From Anisodus tanguticus (Eukaryota; Streptophyta; Magnoliopsida; Solanales; Solanaceae), in NCBI GenBank assembly GCA_034509755.1, contig CM067541.1, forward strand, positions 23,734,001-23,798,000: a stretch of DNA of 64,000 bases, in the 5' to 3' direction. Made by a program: the position numbers and the translations under genes. The notes under the pieces are model-generated. The model made no database searches, was not told where the DNA came from, and was given only the letters and a program-made list of their open reading frames with translations. The stretch's first letter is position 1; each line of letters starts with the position of its first letter. Shown here piece by piece: positions 21,280-32,999 of this stretch.

Positions 21280-24200
21280 GAACCCTTTGTGGGTTGTTGA
21301 AGGGGGGATTTTGAGACACAAAAGGAAGCCCCTCTGTTTTTTTTCTAAACCTCTTGCTAATAGTCGACCTAACTGGGGGTTTCACAAAAGATTTTCAGAG
21401 CCAAAGATCCTTTCTTGAACATCTTTCGATTCTCAAAAACCCTTTATTTTACTCTCGTTTCCAGCTCGGCAAAGCCAAGAAACACTCAAACTCGTTTTCT
21501 GTTCAATCATGTAAACACACTCCTCCGAGCGGACTCGACGATTCGACACGACGCCTCGGTTCGCTGCCCAGAGAAGGTCCATAAACTCCAACTCTTCCCA
21601 TTTTTCTTATTTTGTATGTGTTTTCTTGTTTATTACTGATTTAGTGATAATGTAGTCTATTTATGTTGTTACGCTTAGAGTTTAAGCATGTTGAGTTTGT
21701 TAGTTAATTTATGCTTTAGAAATATTTGATGGATGATTATTGTTGTTTACTTGATCAAGTGGTAGATTTCTGTAATTCAAATCCTTTGTCGTTTACTTTG
21801 CTTAAATTCAGTAAGTTTATGTTAATATGTGATATTGTAATGTATTACATTCTATTTTCACAGTATTAAAATTACTATGAACTGATTCAGGATCTGAATG
21901 CAGAATTAGAAGCATGAATTAGTCTAATTAAGTCATATCATGCTTGTTATGTCATCCAGTAGTAGATTTAGCTAAAAATGTGATATTGTAGCATGTTGTT
22001 TGAAGTGTATGACTGGTGTGTGTTTATTGTAGAATCATGTTCATGTCATATAGCAGAATAGCTCCCCACCTGTCATAATGTAACCTTGTCTAGTTTGTAA
22101 GTTCAGTTTTCTTTTAAGTCATGTCATCCATACTATGCATAAATACACTTACTGGCACAAGTCTAGCATTAGGTAAAGTCCCTTCTTGTGTTTTCAATTA
22201 GCCAAGTCTCTCATGAATGCTTAGGGAAGAATACTTGCATGTTTTCATGTGTGTCATGTTGCTACTGCCTATTCACAAGTTCATCCACCTAGTTTTAATG
22301 CATGCTCGTGTGAAGAAACAAAAGGACTCGAATTTTGTATTAGTTGGCATATACTTTGACAAAGCTGGAGCTCGCTCCTGTGCATTTCTTTGTGTTCTCA
22401 GTTCATGTGGAATTAGTAATCTTGAATTTGTAGAAACATCATGACTACCTTTGATTTCTTGTGTGAGCTTATCTCTAAGTAAAATCGGTAACTTAAGTGC
22501 AACTAATGTGAGTTTGTTGTTTTAATGCCTACTGTCTAGGTTATGGATGAGAGGATAGATCACCTAATCAAATGAGATTTTGAACTTATATTTGGGTCCC
22601 ATGGCCATTGGTGTCTGTCTGAGCAATTACATGCCTATACCTACTTCATGTCTAGTTAAAGATGAGCATGCCAGTTGTCCTGTATGACTATTAATTATGT
22701 TCTGATGTGATCTTGTATTTTTAGTCAATTGAGAATTTTTGACTTATCAATATGCTTATAATTTGGGACTTTGAGTTTGTTTGCTTGAAAGATTAAATGA
22801 CTTGGTTATTTGACCCTTAATAGCTTAGCATGACTGTCAGGGTATTCATATTTAGGACTCATTCGTCTAAATGTCAGTATGTATAGAATATTATGAGAGA
22901 ATAATCTTGGATATTTAGTGATCCATTCTTATAAGGAATGCATAACTATCCCTCACTGCCATTTACATTGCCTGATACTTCTGCATTTACTATAATCTGT
23001 TAAGGGTCAATAGAACCAACATATACCTTTGTTGAGAGGTCTCGATATCCAAGCATGTCCAGAATGATTCATGGTGCTTGTGTTACCTGTTTACGTTCAT
23101 ATTTGTGTCCTTTGCTGATTGCATGCTCATATTATTTTATTTCAAGTATTAAAATCCTTGATGGCAGCATGCATGAGCTTTCTGTATATTTAGTGACACC
23201 TTAGGTGGTCTTATCTTAATCTGGGTATGAGTTTCAGAATGATCTTTGTATGGTATGGGTTCTCATGTTCTGTTGTAACTGGTCATGTGTTTGTGCCTAT
23301 ATGCTCAAGTGTTATTTGCCTTTCCTCACATATCATAGCATCCTCGAACTTCCTTGTCATAGCCATAGGTTACCGGAAGCACTTACCTGCCTCTTATGTC
23401 TTGTATGAAGCCATCTGCATCATGTTAGATACCAGACCCTATATGTTTGGACCAAGTTGACATTATGTATGAATACCCTCCATGCCTATAAATGGTCTAG
23501 CCAAAGCTCTGAAGACTGAACATGTTTCATTTGTTTAGCTTAAATCAAGTTGTTGTGCACTCTCCTCTAATTGGTATTCAGTTCTTTTTTCACCATTATT
23601 TGCCTAAATTGCTCACTGTTTTGCTTTAAGAACTCCCCTAAATAAGCCTCTGCTCTTGTTTGTGGATTGAGATTGATTATTACTTCTCTTTAAGGGAAAG
23701 TTGTTGGATCTATCATGATATACCTCAAAGTATACAAAGCCCTCTGAACGTCTATGCATAATGTTTCCACTCCTTCCTTCCATATTATGCCTTTTTCCTG
23801 TCTTTATTTGAGACTTTCAGAATGTATATATGTGAGTTTTTATACTTATCTTAATATATTGGGTGAAAGCCAAGACAAGCTCCGGGTTTGGTTTAGCCTT
23901 CTTCGATAGACTGCCATGCCTAAGGTTCTAGAAACCCTTTGAATCTTGTTGCGACATCGGAAATGAATGGTGGTAGCCCCCTTTGTCTTCTTATCCTTTC
24001 AAATTTGCGATGTGTGATTGGTCTTTAAGTTTACCTTCCCCTTTATGTCTTTGTTGTGCTACCAGTAGTTGTGGTATCCTGTTGCACCTTGAGATTCTGG
24101 ATACATGCCATCTTTATATAGTTATCGTTATGGGTTTGTTCCTTTTGGTCGCTTGATTCCGAGACCGCCGATTCTTCTGCAATACTTGGGCTGATTACTG

Positions 24201-24516
24201 CACTTTTGAGCCATTATTCTGGATATTGCGTTTGCCGCGTATAACTGCTGCAATCTTGACCATTTACACTTCTTTTCGGAAATATTTTACTGCTACATTT
24301 TGAGTATATTTGATGTCTTATCACTGCTGTTTTCTTGGCTGAAAAATAGCTGCTTTAGGACTGCTTTGGATAGCCCACTGCTGTGTTTCAAGTACACTGC
24401 TTCTGTGTTTTCAAGCCCACTGTTGCGGTATTTTTAGAACCCAATTGTTGTTTTTTTCGGCTGAAAACAGCTGCTTTAAGACTGCTTCGGACAGCCGCAA
24501 TATTTCTGAAAAGTCT

Positions 24517-24765
24517 ACTGACTTGAATAGAATACTACATGTAGGCCAATGAAATTGAATTTGAGGCCGCGTCCCTTCGGAAATTGCTCTCGGTTTCAGT
24601 TTGCTGTTTTGGTATTATTTTACTGATTTGAACAAATACTACACTTAGGCCAATGAAATTGAATTTGAGGCCGCGTCCCTTCGGAAATTGCCTCTCGATT
24701 TCGGCTTGCTGCTTTGGTATAATTTACTGATTTGAACATGATACTACACTGGCCAATGAAAATAT
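24517..24765. repeat. Internal ~120-bp tandem repeat in the solo LTR (x ~2)
   Basis: The block containing CCAATGAAATTGAATTTGAG and GCCGCGTCCCTTCGGAAATT occurs at about 24548 and 24650, with a decayed third start at 24752. Just upstream (24336-24500) GCTGAAAA-x-AGCTGCTTTA-type units are repeated twice. Confidence 0.8.
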
Positions 24766-26005
24766 CCATCGATTTTTTAGGCTTCCACAGTCGGAAAGAC
24801 GGAAATATAACTTCAGGGCAAGGATGAGACTTAAAATCATTTTCTTATTTCATCCGAGAGACCAACATGTTTAGTAGGCGAGGCAATTAAAATGACCACC
24901 GAGTTATATGTTTGCAGCCACGACGTGATTGGAATGGTCTTTTTTCAAAATTTAAGTCTGAGCCCTCCGTAATCAAAACATTTACTGTTTTGGATACGGA
25001 TTCGAAGTTATTTATATTTAACTGTTTCTAACCATTTGTTCTTGACAGCTTGCAAGGAACAAAGTCAGCGAAGGCAAATACTCCTCGGAGATTATTTATT
25101 TTGTTGTTGTTTTTACTTTCTTTAATTCAGTTTTGTCTCGCTCTGTATTGTAATATTATTTATTGCACTTATGTAATTATAGAAATGCTTATAATAGGTA
25201 GATTTAGAATTAATTCATAGGGTAGTCTAAGACTGGAAATCCGTCCCTAGCTTATTTTCTTGTAGGCTCGGTTAATTCAAACATAGAAATCCTTCGCTAG
25301 TTTATTCATTTTTAGGCTCGTCATGCATATTTAAAATTTTCAAAACAATCTTTGATCATCTTCTATTCACTTTATTAATTGTATATCTCAAAATGATTTC
25401 CAAACATTACTTCTTTGGCATGATAAGTAATTCATTTTTCTCCTTGCTATTAATTGTCCCAAATGCATACTTTTTTCAACTTTACATGTATTTTTCTTTA
25501 AATACCATATAAATGCATACTTGTACAAATGCATTCTTTTACTAAATACTTGCAACATTATTTTAACTTTCTACTTTTAAAACATGCATTTTCCTTAGTA
25601 TAATAATTAACCTGAGTTTGATCGGATAACCGCAAGTTAGCAGATCTTAAACGATGCCTAACCCCTTCCCTTTAGGACAATAAAGAACCCTTACCTAGAA
25701 TCTCATTAGTTTCGCAGACTTTAAAATTGGAGTTACATTGCAGCATTTATTTAATATGTAGGTGTCCTAATTCACCGTAAAATAATTAGGTGGCGACTCC
25801 TTAATCCGACCCAGGAATCACCAATACGTTGTGCTCCGCTTTGACAGCGGTCGAAAATAGGGCGCGACAGTCGGGACGAGACCATGTCCCATCCCGGTTC
25901 GAGTCCCGATACCGTGATTTATTTTTATTTTTAAATAGTCGGGTTCGGGGCGGTGTCGGGGCGGGACCGGGCCGATCCGGCCCACTGGCTAGCCTTAGAT
26001 GATAA

Positions 26006-26154
26006 TAACCCTATACATATTGATGAAACTGTTGATTTTTCATCTTTGGGTAAAAGGTCAAGGTCCTCCACCTTCCCTACTCGTCGATCGAGTAGAGTTT
26101 TTGAGAAAACAGTCCAAGAAGGACCGAGTAACAAAAGGTCTAGTTATGAAACAT
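26006..26154 (+). pseudogene. Extra ORF of Copia-D, part after the hAT-1 insertion
   Basis: Follows the right target duplication of hAT-1 with NPIHIDETVDFSSLGKRSRS and VFEKTVQEGPSNKRSSYET. The latter matches the Copia-F copy (VFEKIVQERPSNKRSSYET). Basic and Ser-rich. Similarity stops at about 26154 and the frame ends in TAA nine bases later. Confidence 0.55.
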
Positions 26155-26204
26155 TAACACTATAAATGTTGAGGGGAAAACATTAACATTAGGTTCTATT
26201 ATAG

Positions 26205-28035
26205 TCGGGTGTATAACAAGCCATCACGTTAATATATTGTTAACACTGTTAGGTTACGTTAATATATTTTTTCAACACAATTAACCATCACTCTAGCCAT
26301 TTCTTAATAACTCAATCCTATATAATTTATTTCTTGTCACGTCGCAGTGTAAGTCCAAATTTAAGTGTTGTCCATATAATATTTATTATCTTAATTAATT
26401 TCTAATCATAGTTGTAGTACTTTAAAGTCTAAAATTATTTCGGGGCTTCATCCTATTATGTGCTAGGCTCTTGATCTGAATATTTGAACAAAACCTTATC
26501 CATGCGGGTTCGCATCTACTGATATATAAGAAAGGACTCACTGAGCCGAGATCACTAACTAATACTAATATAATAGAAAAGAACTGTCTTTTCTGTATAC
26601 TTTCCGCGGTTCCGTTGCTACCGCGGGCTTTACGCAATCGATCGAATCATATTGGATTTGAAATAACGGGGTGTTACATTACATGTGGATTAACTACGAC
26701 ACATTTTAACTTAAAAGATAATGGGTGTTACATCATTCCCCAGTTAGGAACATTGAACATTCATCCTCGAATGTTGGACTTATCCACATACTACATTTCT
26801 CTCATGACTCGTCAAACCATTAGCTATGTAACTATTCTAAGAACTCATATGAGGCTATAACATGATATCCTTTTAGACCTTATTCTTATACTGAGATGTA
26901 CCACTCAGAATTTATCGAGCTTACGACTATTATTACATTTTGGTACATAGCCTGCACGACTCGTTTTTCAATGTGCCACTACACCTGGGTAGTTCATTCT
27001 ACCTCATGACTTATACTTATGATCTATATCCTCCCAAGTCATTTCGTTATGATCCATCTTAGGTGGAACATTCTAATCTCATCTCATACTTTGAAATTTT
27101 TATCTATCTATTATTGATCCATCTTAAATAATGATCTATAGTCTATTACTGGTAACTTGAAATCATTTACGTGATTCATTTCCATTAGGACTCATATCTC
27201 ATCGACAAACATCTGAAGCTATTTGCATGATTCACCTTAGGGACAATACCATGTCTCAATAGCAATATTTCATAATATATCAACATGATTCATATTATGG
27301 GAGGTATTCTAATCTTATGTAATACTTAAAATCCTTTCTCGTTGAACCATTACTTCAATTGTATACTATATTCTTAAACATTATTTTCTTTATCGTTTAT
27401 CATTTTTACTCACTAGTCTTGCTACCAGGGCGGCATTCCACTTCTTCTAAGTTCTTCTAATCTTAAACTCCTCTAATTTCATTTAGGTTATACCGACCTC
27501 ACTATAACTTATGGAAACCGTCAACTCACTTAAGTTAAAAACCCAATTTCAGTTCTCCAATCCCAGTTTTATGGATTGTAGAAATGGTTACGGACCATAG
27601 AAATGGGTCATACAAATCACCATAAAAATTCACGATGTACGGTAGGTTATAAAAACTATAACAAATATACGGACTGTACATTTTGACTGTAAGCCCCCCC
27701 CCCCCCCTCAATTTTTGGTAATCACTGGAAAGTCATACCTCGATGACAATCGTTTTATACTGACCGTACAAAATTGTACGGACCGTACCCCTCACGGTAA
27801 AAATGATATGGACTGTACAATGCAGCCTAAATCCCCCGGCGACTGGACCAATATATATTGCGAACTTATTTCTAAAAAATCAATTTTCTTATTTTTTCAA
27901 GCCCTAGAATGAATTTCTCTCATCCCATCATCCTCATAGCTCAAGGTAAGCCATTTCCATGTATGTCCACATGATTCTAATCTAGTATACTCAGTTCCTA
28001 AGTAAAATTCATTATTTCTAACCTAGGGTTTTCCA
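26205..28035 (-). mobile_element. Gypsy-E: 3' end and LTR region of a Gypsy element, inverted relative to Gypsy-C
   Basis: Minus-strand 27215-26205 matches 10755-11700, including the ATTCGAGGATGAATGTTC pol end, the GGGGAATGA polypurine tract and TGTAACACCC at about 26730. The stretch 27216-28035 is AT-rich with repeated TACGGACCGTAC-like palindromes and no coding trace; it may be the LTR or untranslated part of the same element. Poly-C at 27693-27706. The border with Copia-F near 28035 is approximate. Confidence 0.6.
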
Positions 28036-28039
28036 GAAA

Positions 28040-28386
28040 ACCAACCCAAGAGATTAAAGTTCAAGCTTTGAGTTTCTCCTTCAAAGTTCAAATTTTTATT
28101 GAGAATTTTGGATGTTGTGGCATCAATGGAAACATTTGGAGCAGCACTCGACTTTACAGGTCCGGGAATTCCCTTTGGAAAAAATTATTTTAAAGGAGTG
28201 TCGTCTGGGATTTCCCTTTCTTGAGGCACATTTGGTTGCACTGAAGCAGATGATTCTTCTTCACTCTTCTCTGTTGAAAGCACATAGTCTGTATCTTCAC
28301 CTGCACTGCTCGAGTCAGAGGGTATAGATGTTTCATAGCTAGACCTTTTGTTACTTGGTCTTTCTTGGACTATTTTCTCAAAAACT
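28040..28386 (-). pseudogene. Extra ORF of Copia-F, middle part
   Basis: Frame directly after the deletion junction: VFEKIVQERPSNKRSSYETS, then a Ser/Glu-rich stretch (STEKSEEESSASVQP), a TAA at about 28178, and in the same frame FFPKGIPGPVKSSAAPN and LNFEGETQSLNFNLLGW. Highly charged and Ser-rich, with no membrane segment. Homologous to the split ORF in Copia-D, which together shows about 300 codons. I do not recognise its function. Confidence 0.5.
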
Positions 28387-28680
28387 CTAATCGTCTGATT
28401 TATTTTTTAAAATCCACTTAGTTCCAATTACATTTGTATTATTTGGACGTGGAACTAAGTCCCAGACTTCATTTTGAGAAAATTGTTCAAGCTCTTCTTG
28501 CATTGCTTGTATCCAGAAATTATCTTTAAGTGTTTCTACAACATTCTTTGGTTCTAATATAGATATAAAACAAGAAAGACTAACCTCTTGGTATATGGTT
28601 GACATACACACATACCTTACCATTTCTCTATAATTGAGTGGTTCTTTGCCTCTTGTTATAATTCCTTAAAAAACTCCTCC
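28387..28680 (-). pseudogene. Copia-F start of reverse transcriptase
   Basis: Frame: MSTIYQEVSLSCFISILEPK, then NFWIQAMQEELEQFSQNEVW, DLVPRPNNTNVIGTKWILKN and ends KSDD at the deletion. The block AMQEELEQF...NEVWDLVPRP...GTKWI is the conserved entry to Copia RT. The catalytic palm is missing. Confidence 0.75.
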
Positions 28681-28776
28681 TATCACTTGGCCCGTTGGAT
28701 GATTCTTCTTAATTCTTTATGAGAGGTCCCTACGAACTTGGTCTAACAGTTCAGCACTTGACTCCTCATCTGTGGC

Positions 28777-30595
28777 CTATGTGGTCTTTATTGTTGTTTC
28801 GGATGTTGCTTCAGGTGTAGCAACATTTGTGGCAACATCCGATTCTTCTACAATCTGTGGACTTTCCACTGTATCTATAATGTTATTTTCAATAGTTTTT
28901 CCTGAAACATCAGAAAGATCATCAAAGATAACATTTACAGACTCTTGTACAGTTCTGGATCTCAGATTGTATACTTGATAAGCATGACTATTTTGTGAAT
29001 AGCCCACAAAAATTCTTTTATCACTCTTAGAGTCAAATTTTTCCAAATGATCCCTGTCATTTAAAATATAACAAATACACCCAAAAATATGAAAGTAACG
29101 CAAGTTTGGTTTCTTTCCATTTATAATCTCATAGGGTGTCATCTTTGTTCTTGGCCTCAAATAGACTCTATTAGCGATGTGATTAGCAGTATTCAAAGAT
29201 TCTTCCCATAAACGTTTTCACAAATGTTTAGAACTAAGCATCACTCTAGTCATTTCTTGCAATGTCCTATTCTTCCGTTCTATAACCCCATTCTGTTGAG
29301 GAGTTTTGGGGGCAGAAAACTCATGGAAAATTCCCTTTTTCTCACAAAAATTTGTGAATGAACTATTTTAAATTCTTTTCCATGGTCGGATCTAATCCGA
29401 AAAATAGGAGAACAGAATAAATTTCTAATTCTAGAGTGCAAGATTTTAAACATGTCAAACGTTTGTGATTTTTCTTTCAAAAAATATATCCAGAAATATC
29501 TAGAAAAATCATCTACTATCACAAAGGAATACCTCATGCCTCCTAGACTGTCTACTTCAATTGGACCAATTAAATCCATATGTAGCAATTGAAAATAGTG
29601 AGTCGTACCTGAATGTTGTCCGTCGTGTTGGACAACATTATGAGAGACACGGATTTGCTTACCTTTCAAACAGTCTTCACAGACAGTTTTACCTTTATGA
29701 CCAAGTTTGGGTATGCCTCTAACCGTTTCATATGAGATCAATTTTTCTAAATTGTGGTAGTTGACATGCCCCAACTTTTGATGCCATAGTGTTGTGTCAT
29801 CGACCTTAGCATTATTGCATGTTTCTTATCTTACAACAAGATAGCAATTGTCACATGTTCTTGTACCTGTCATGACACATATATTTGCTTCATTCGTAAC
29901 TTTATAGGTATTCTTATTAAATTTTACCTCAAGATCGTCACCACACAATTGACTAATACTAATCAAATTAGTCATTAAGCCCTCAACGTGCAAGACATTT
30001 CTTAAGGCTGGAAATCCAGGAACATCCAAGATCCCTTTTCCAATTATTTTGTTTTTATTGCAACCTCCATAAGTCACGTTTCTCCATTGAATGACTCATA
30101 ATTCTTTAGAAAACCTTTTGTACCTGTCATGTGGCGAGAACGTCCATTATCAAAGTACCAAGAACCTGAAATGTTAGTTCTTAATGCAGTTATAGCAACA
30201 TTACATGTTACATCCTTTTTAGGAATCCAAACTCTCTTAAAATAGTTTTTACCTTTTGGCTCTGAAATGTTTCTTCGATTGTTATCCGGAATGTTGGACA
30301 ACATTTTGCTCACAGAATTTTGAAGTTTGAAACAATATGGTTTTAAGTGTCCAAGGGAGTTACAGTGATGACACACAAACTTCATATTCTTTGACATATA
30401 TGAGAACCTATTATTCATCCCTTTTTCTTTTACAAAGCATATTTTCTCATTTTTATCAAAGAGATTAGAGCATATGGTTTTAAGAGAGTTTTCGTACCTA
30501 ATTCCCCCATGTGAATGTTTACTAAAGTTGAGTATCTCATTCAATTTTGAAGTCCCCGTGTTAATCTTACGGAAGATTGCTTCGGCTAAATCCAA
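28777..30595 (-). pseudogene. Copia-F protease and integrase
   Basis: From 30595 down: a second zinc knuckle (FVCHHCNSLGHLKPYC) at the gag end, the protease region SWYFDNGRSRHMTG (D-N-G where SIRE elements have D-S-G), then the pre-integrase block with HVNYHNLEKL and CEDCLKGKQ, and the integrase core LLHMDLIGPIEV, VDDFSRYFWIYFLKEKSQT and IRSDHGKEF. A frameshift near 29300 separates this from the C-terminal part (29196-28777, ANRVYLRPRTKMTPYEI, IFVGYSQNSHAYQVYN). A stop at about 30074 splits protease from the next block. Dead. Confidence 0.8.
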
Positions 30596-30619
30596 TTTCG
30601 CACGGATCTTACCAAATTC

Positions 30620-32077
30620 AATATCCTTTTTGGTATGTGCAACCTCAAGTCGAGTTATCGTGCCTTTTAATACTAAATTTTCATGAGTTAAATATTTTAT
30701 CTTTTTGTCAAGTTGCTTGGATTATATGATTAAGGCTTTACAAATACTTTGTAATTCATTAATCATATCATCTTTGCATTCAACTTGATCCATACAATAA
30801 GCCTCACTAACAGAATTAGAACCACTAAAGCAATTAACATCAGAATAGTTAAAGAATTCATACCTTTCGGATGTCGTTGAGGATGTTGATGTCGTTGCTG
30901 ATGTTGGAGCAAATGTCGTGGCATCTGAGACAATATTGTATACGACATCTTCCGATAGGGACTGTTTGAAAACAGTAGCCAGCATTTCTTGTGTTTTAAT
31001 TTCACGATCTCCTTCCTCTTCTCCTTCATCATCACTAAGAGAAACCCATAGGTTCTTACCAAATTTTCTAAGAGTGTTTGCACATTCGTTAGCATAGTGA
31101 CCCCAACCCGAGCATGCATGACACTACACGGACTCAAGTTATTTGGGATCAAATGTGGTACGATCTGAGTTGGTTCTTCTTAGTTGATTTCCTTTTTGTA
31201 CATTTGGAAGGAATCTAGTGGGCTTTCGATTGAAGACTTGGTTTTGGTGCTCTTTAGATTTAGATTGATTTTTCTCATTGTTGAACTTCCTCACCATCGA
31301 ATTGTATTTTCGAGTGAGTAAGGCAACATTTGCACCATCACCAATTTCTTCAAGATTCTCATCCTCTTCTTCGATTTGACTCTCCGAGGATTGAACTTGA
31401 AGCGCCACATTCTTGCTTTTATACAATTCCTTTTAATTCTCAATGTTCATCTCATAAGTTTTGAGAATTCTCATCAAGGTATGAAGGTCCATTGTAGCAA
31501 GATTGTGAGCTTCTTCAATAGCACAAATCTTTACATTGAACATTTCAGGAAGAGAACAGAGAGCCTTTTCACCAAGTTGAGTGTTGGTTAATGGTTCACC
31601 AAGCACTTGACATTCATTTGAGATGTCAATCAACTTTTTAAAATAAGATTAAATATCATCCGCTTCTTCCATCCTTAAACGTTCATATTTACTCATGAGC
31701 ATGCATAACTTTATTCGACGAACACTTTAGCTACCTTCACAATGAATTTGTAAAGTATCTCATGCATCCTTAGCCGTGGGGCAGTTTTGAATGAGTTTGA
31801 ACATATACATATCAACCCATCTAAAAATTGCATTTAAGGCTTTTTCGTTGAAGCTAGCATTATTGGTTTCTTCTGTAGTCCATTCGGATTCAGGTTTAAC
31901 AAGAATGTCACCTTCCTCATCCGGTGGCAACATTGGAATAATATACCCATTGGTTATAGATCTTCATGCCCTAACATCAATTGATTTGATATGAGAACGT
32001 ATACGAATCTTTCAATAGGCATAACTCGATCCATCTAAAATAGGAAGCCTACCAATAGTTGGATTTTCCGGATCCAT
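30620..32077 (-). pseudogene. Copia-F gag
   Basis: ATG at 32077 opens MDPENPTIGRLPILDG, the usual start of SIRE-group gag, followed by UBN2-type helices (KALNAIFRWVDMYMFKLIQN, YFKKLIDISNECQVLGEPLT, MDLHTLMRILKTYEMNIEN). Next are a charged spacer, a first zinc knuckle (CHACSGWGHYANECANTL, about 31100), a Ser/Thr-rich stretch and a predicted coiled coil (LDKKIKYLTHENLVLKGTIT). Several in-frame stops (near 32020, 31960, 31750, 31430, 31139, 30722). Gag would form the RNA-packaging particle. Confidence 0.75.
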
Positions 32078-32170
32078 ATATTATGACTTGAAGGGGGCTA
32101 TGGAACAATAAAAACAAAATGAAATAAAGTCGAATGTCAATTCTGTTTCCGAATGTCAGAAAATATGTCG

Positions 32171-32180
32171 TCTGACACCA
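32171..32180 (-). promoter_or_regulatory. Candidate primer-binding site of Copia-F
   Basis: TGGTGTCAGA on the minus strand, one change from the tRNA-Met site TGGTATCAGA, about 95 bases before the gag start. The adjacent LTR end should be CA but reads AC. Confidence 0.5.
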
Positions 32181-32999
32181 GTAACAACACTTTAGTAAAA
32201 CAGAAAACTTTGAAAAGCAAATGCAGCGGAAATTTAAAGAACACAAGAGTTTTAAATTTTCATAAGTTATATATATAATATAACTTATGATGGTCAATGA
32301 CCAAATGTATTGTATATATATTATATACAAATTCCTTTCTTTTTGCAGATTTACAAGATAAAACGGAAAGGAATTAAAAGTTGAAGTTGCAGATGACTTA
32401 TGCCTGAAAAATCTAACTAAGTAGACATAGACAACCTCTCATTACAATCGCTCCATACAAAACTAATCTAGAATCTAAACAGCAATTGTAATGTTGTACA
32501 GAATGTTGTCAACATACTCAGGAAACACTAGTGATCCAGATTTCTGAGATGAAATCCCGAGAGCTCTCTTTGGTATTTTTACTTCCTGGTTCTGGATATC
32601 GATACTCTGTAGTAGCCTCTCTATTTATAGTGAAAAGTCTTCCTTGAAAAGCTCATCGATCAGTTGTGGAAGTTGAGGAAAAGGTGGACTGCTGGTGGGA
32701 TTGGTTGGAGAAGATCAGGGAGTAATAATCTCAATGGCTTTGGCTTGATCCTCACAACAAGCAATAACTTTTGACTTAGTCCTCACTCGTTTTTTACCAG
32801 CTTCTTTTTACCTTGCCAAGTCGTTTTTACCTCATGATAATATTTACACAAATATTAATGCATCGGGTAAAGTAAAGCAAAATTAGTTTAGAAAATGTTG
32901 GTCCGAATGTTGTGAAACATTTGTCCCAATATACTTACACATTCATATCAATACTTTAGGAGATATGTTGGGTCAAATATCACAACACCAAATCCAACA
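32181..32999 (-). repeat. 5' LTR of Copia-F
   Basis: Outer edge TGTTGGATTTGG at 32999 on the minus strand, inner edge at the primer site. Contains a TATA box (TATAAATA, 32622-32629, minus). A TA-rich palindrome at 32261-32290 (CATAAGTTATAT with its complement) lies in the downstream part. No second LTR is available for comparison. Confidence 0.55.

Larger units (their letters stand above)
20233..25869. mobile_element. 5,637-bp solo LTR (Ogre/Tat-like) inside hAT-1
   Basis: Starts TGTTGACACCCAATTTTG and ends GGGCGCGACA, flanked by a perfect 5-bp duplication GTCGG (20228-20232 and 25870-25874). TG...CA ends plus a 5-bp duplication define an LTR-retroelement insertion. No primer site, gag or pol is present and no second LTR, so it is one LTR left after recombination. 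LTRs above 5 kb are known in Ogre/Tat Gypsy elements of dicots; that lineage is inferred from length and the end sequence. Short open stretches inside are not genes. Orientation is taken as plus from its TATA box. Confidence 0.85.
16827..25997 (-). mobile_element. hAT-1: BED/hATC-type DNA transposon, interrupted by a solo LTR
   Basis: Flanked by an identical 8-bp duplication GATGATAA (16819-16826 and 25998-26005), the hallmark of hAT insertion. Terminal inverted repeats are TAGGGGTGGCCAGTGGGCC on the left and, inverted, TAAGGCTAGCCAGTGGGCC on the right. Inside, minus strand, lies a broken transposase. Without the nested solo LTR the element is about 3.5 kb, close to hAT-2 and hAT-3 here. Confidence 0.92.
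13482..26154 (+). mobile_element. Copia-D: SIRE-like Copia, 5'-truncated, interrupted by hAT-1
   Basis: Plus-strand order: integrase C-terminal part, RT, RNase H, a ~900-base non-coding spacer, then an extra ORF that is cut by hAT-1 and resumes at 26006. The 5' half (LTR, gag, protease, integrase core) is missing, with Gypsy sequence fused at about 13480. The RT phrases (MDDIVFGSTS, FEMSMIGELTFFLGLQIKQ) are of the SIRE/Maximus type. The right end is lost at about 26154, where similarity to the homologous ORF in Copia-F stops. Confidence 0.75.
28036..32999 (-). mobile_element. Copia-F: SIRE-like Copia with internal deletion
   Basis: Minus strand: 5' LTR (about 32999-32181), a primer site, gag from 32077, protease, pre-integrase, integrase, start of RT, then an abrupt join to the extra ORF also found in Copia-D. 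The RT palm, RNase H and the spacer are missing. No 3' LTR is present; Gypsy-E sequence begins at about 28035. Where it overlaps Copia-D (integrase C-terminus) the two are very similar. Confidence 0.75.

Noticed and set aside
21354..23460. Several 60-80 codon open frames inside the solo LTR
   Set aside because: No domain, no conserved codon pattern, and the region is bounded as an LTR. Chance open frames.
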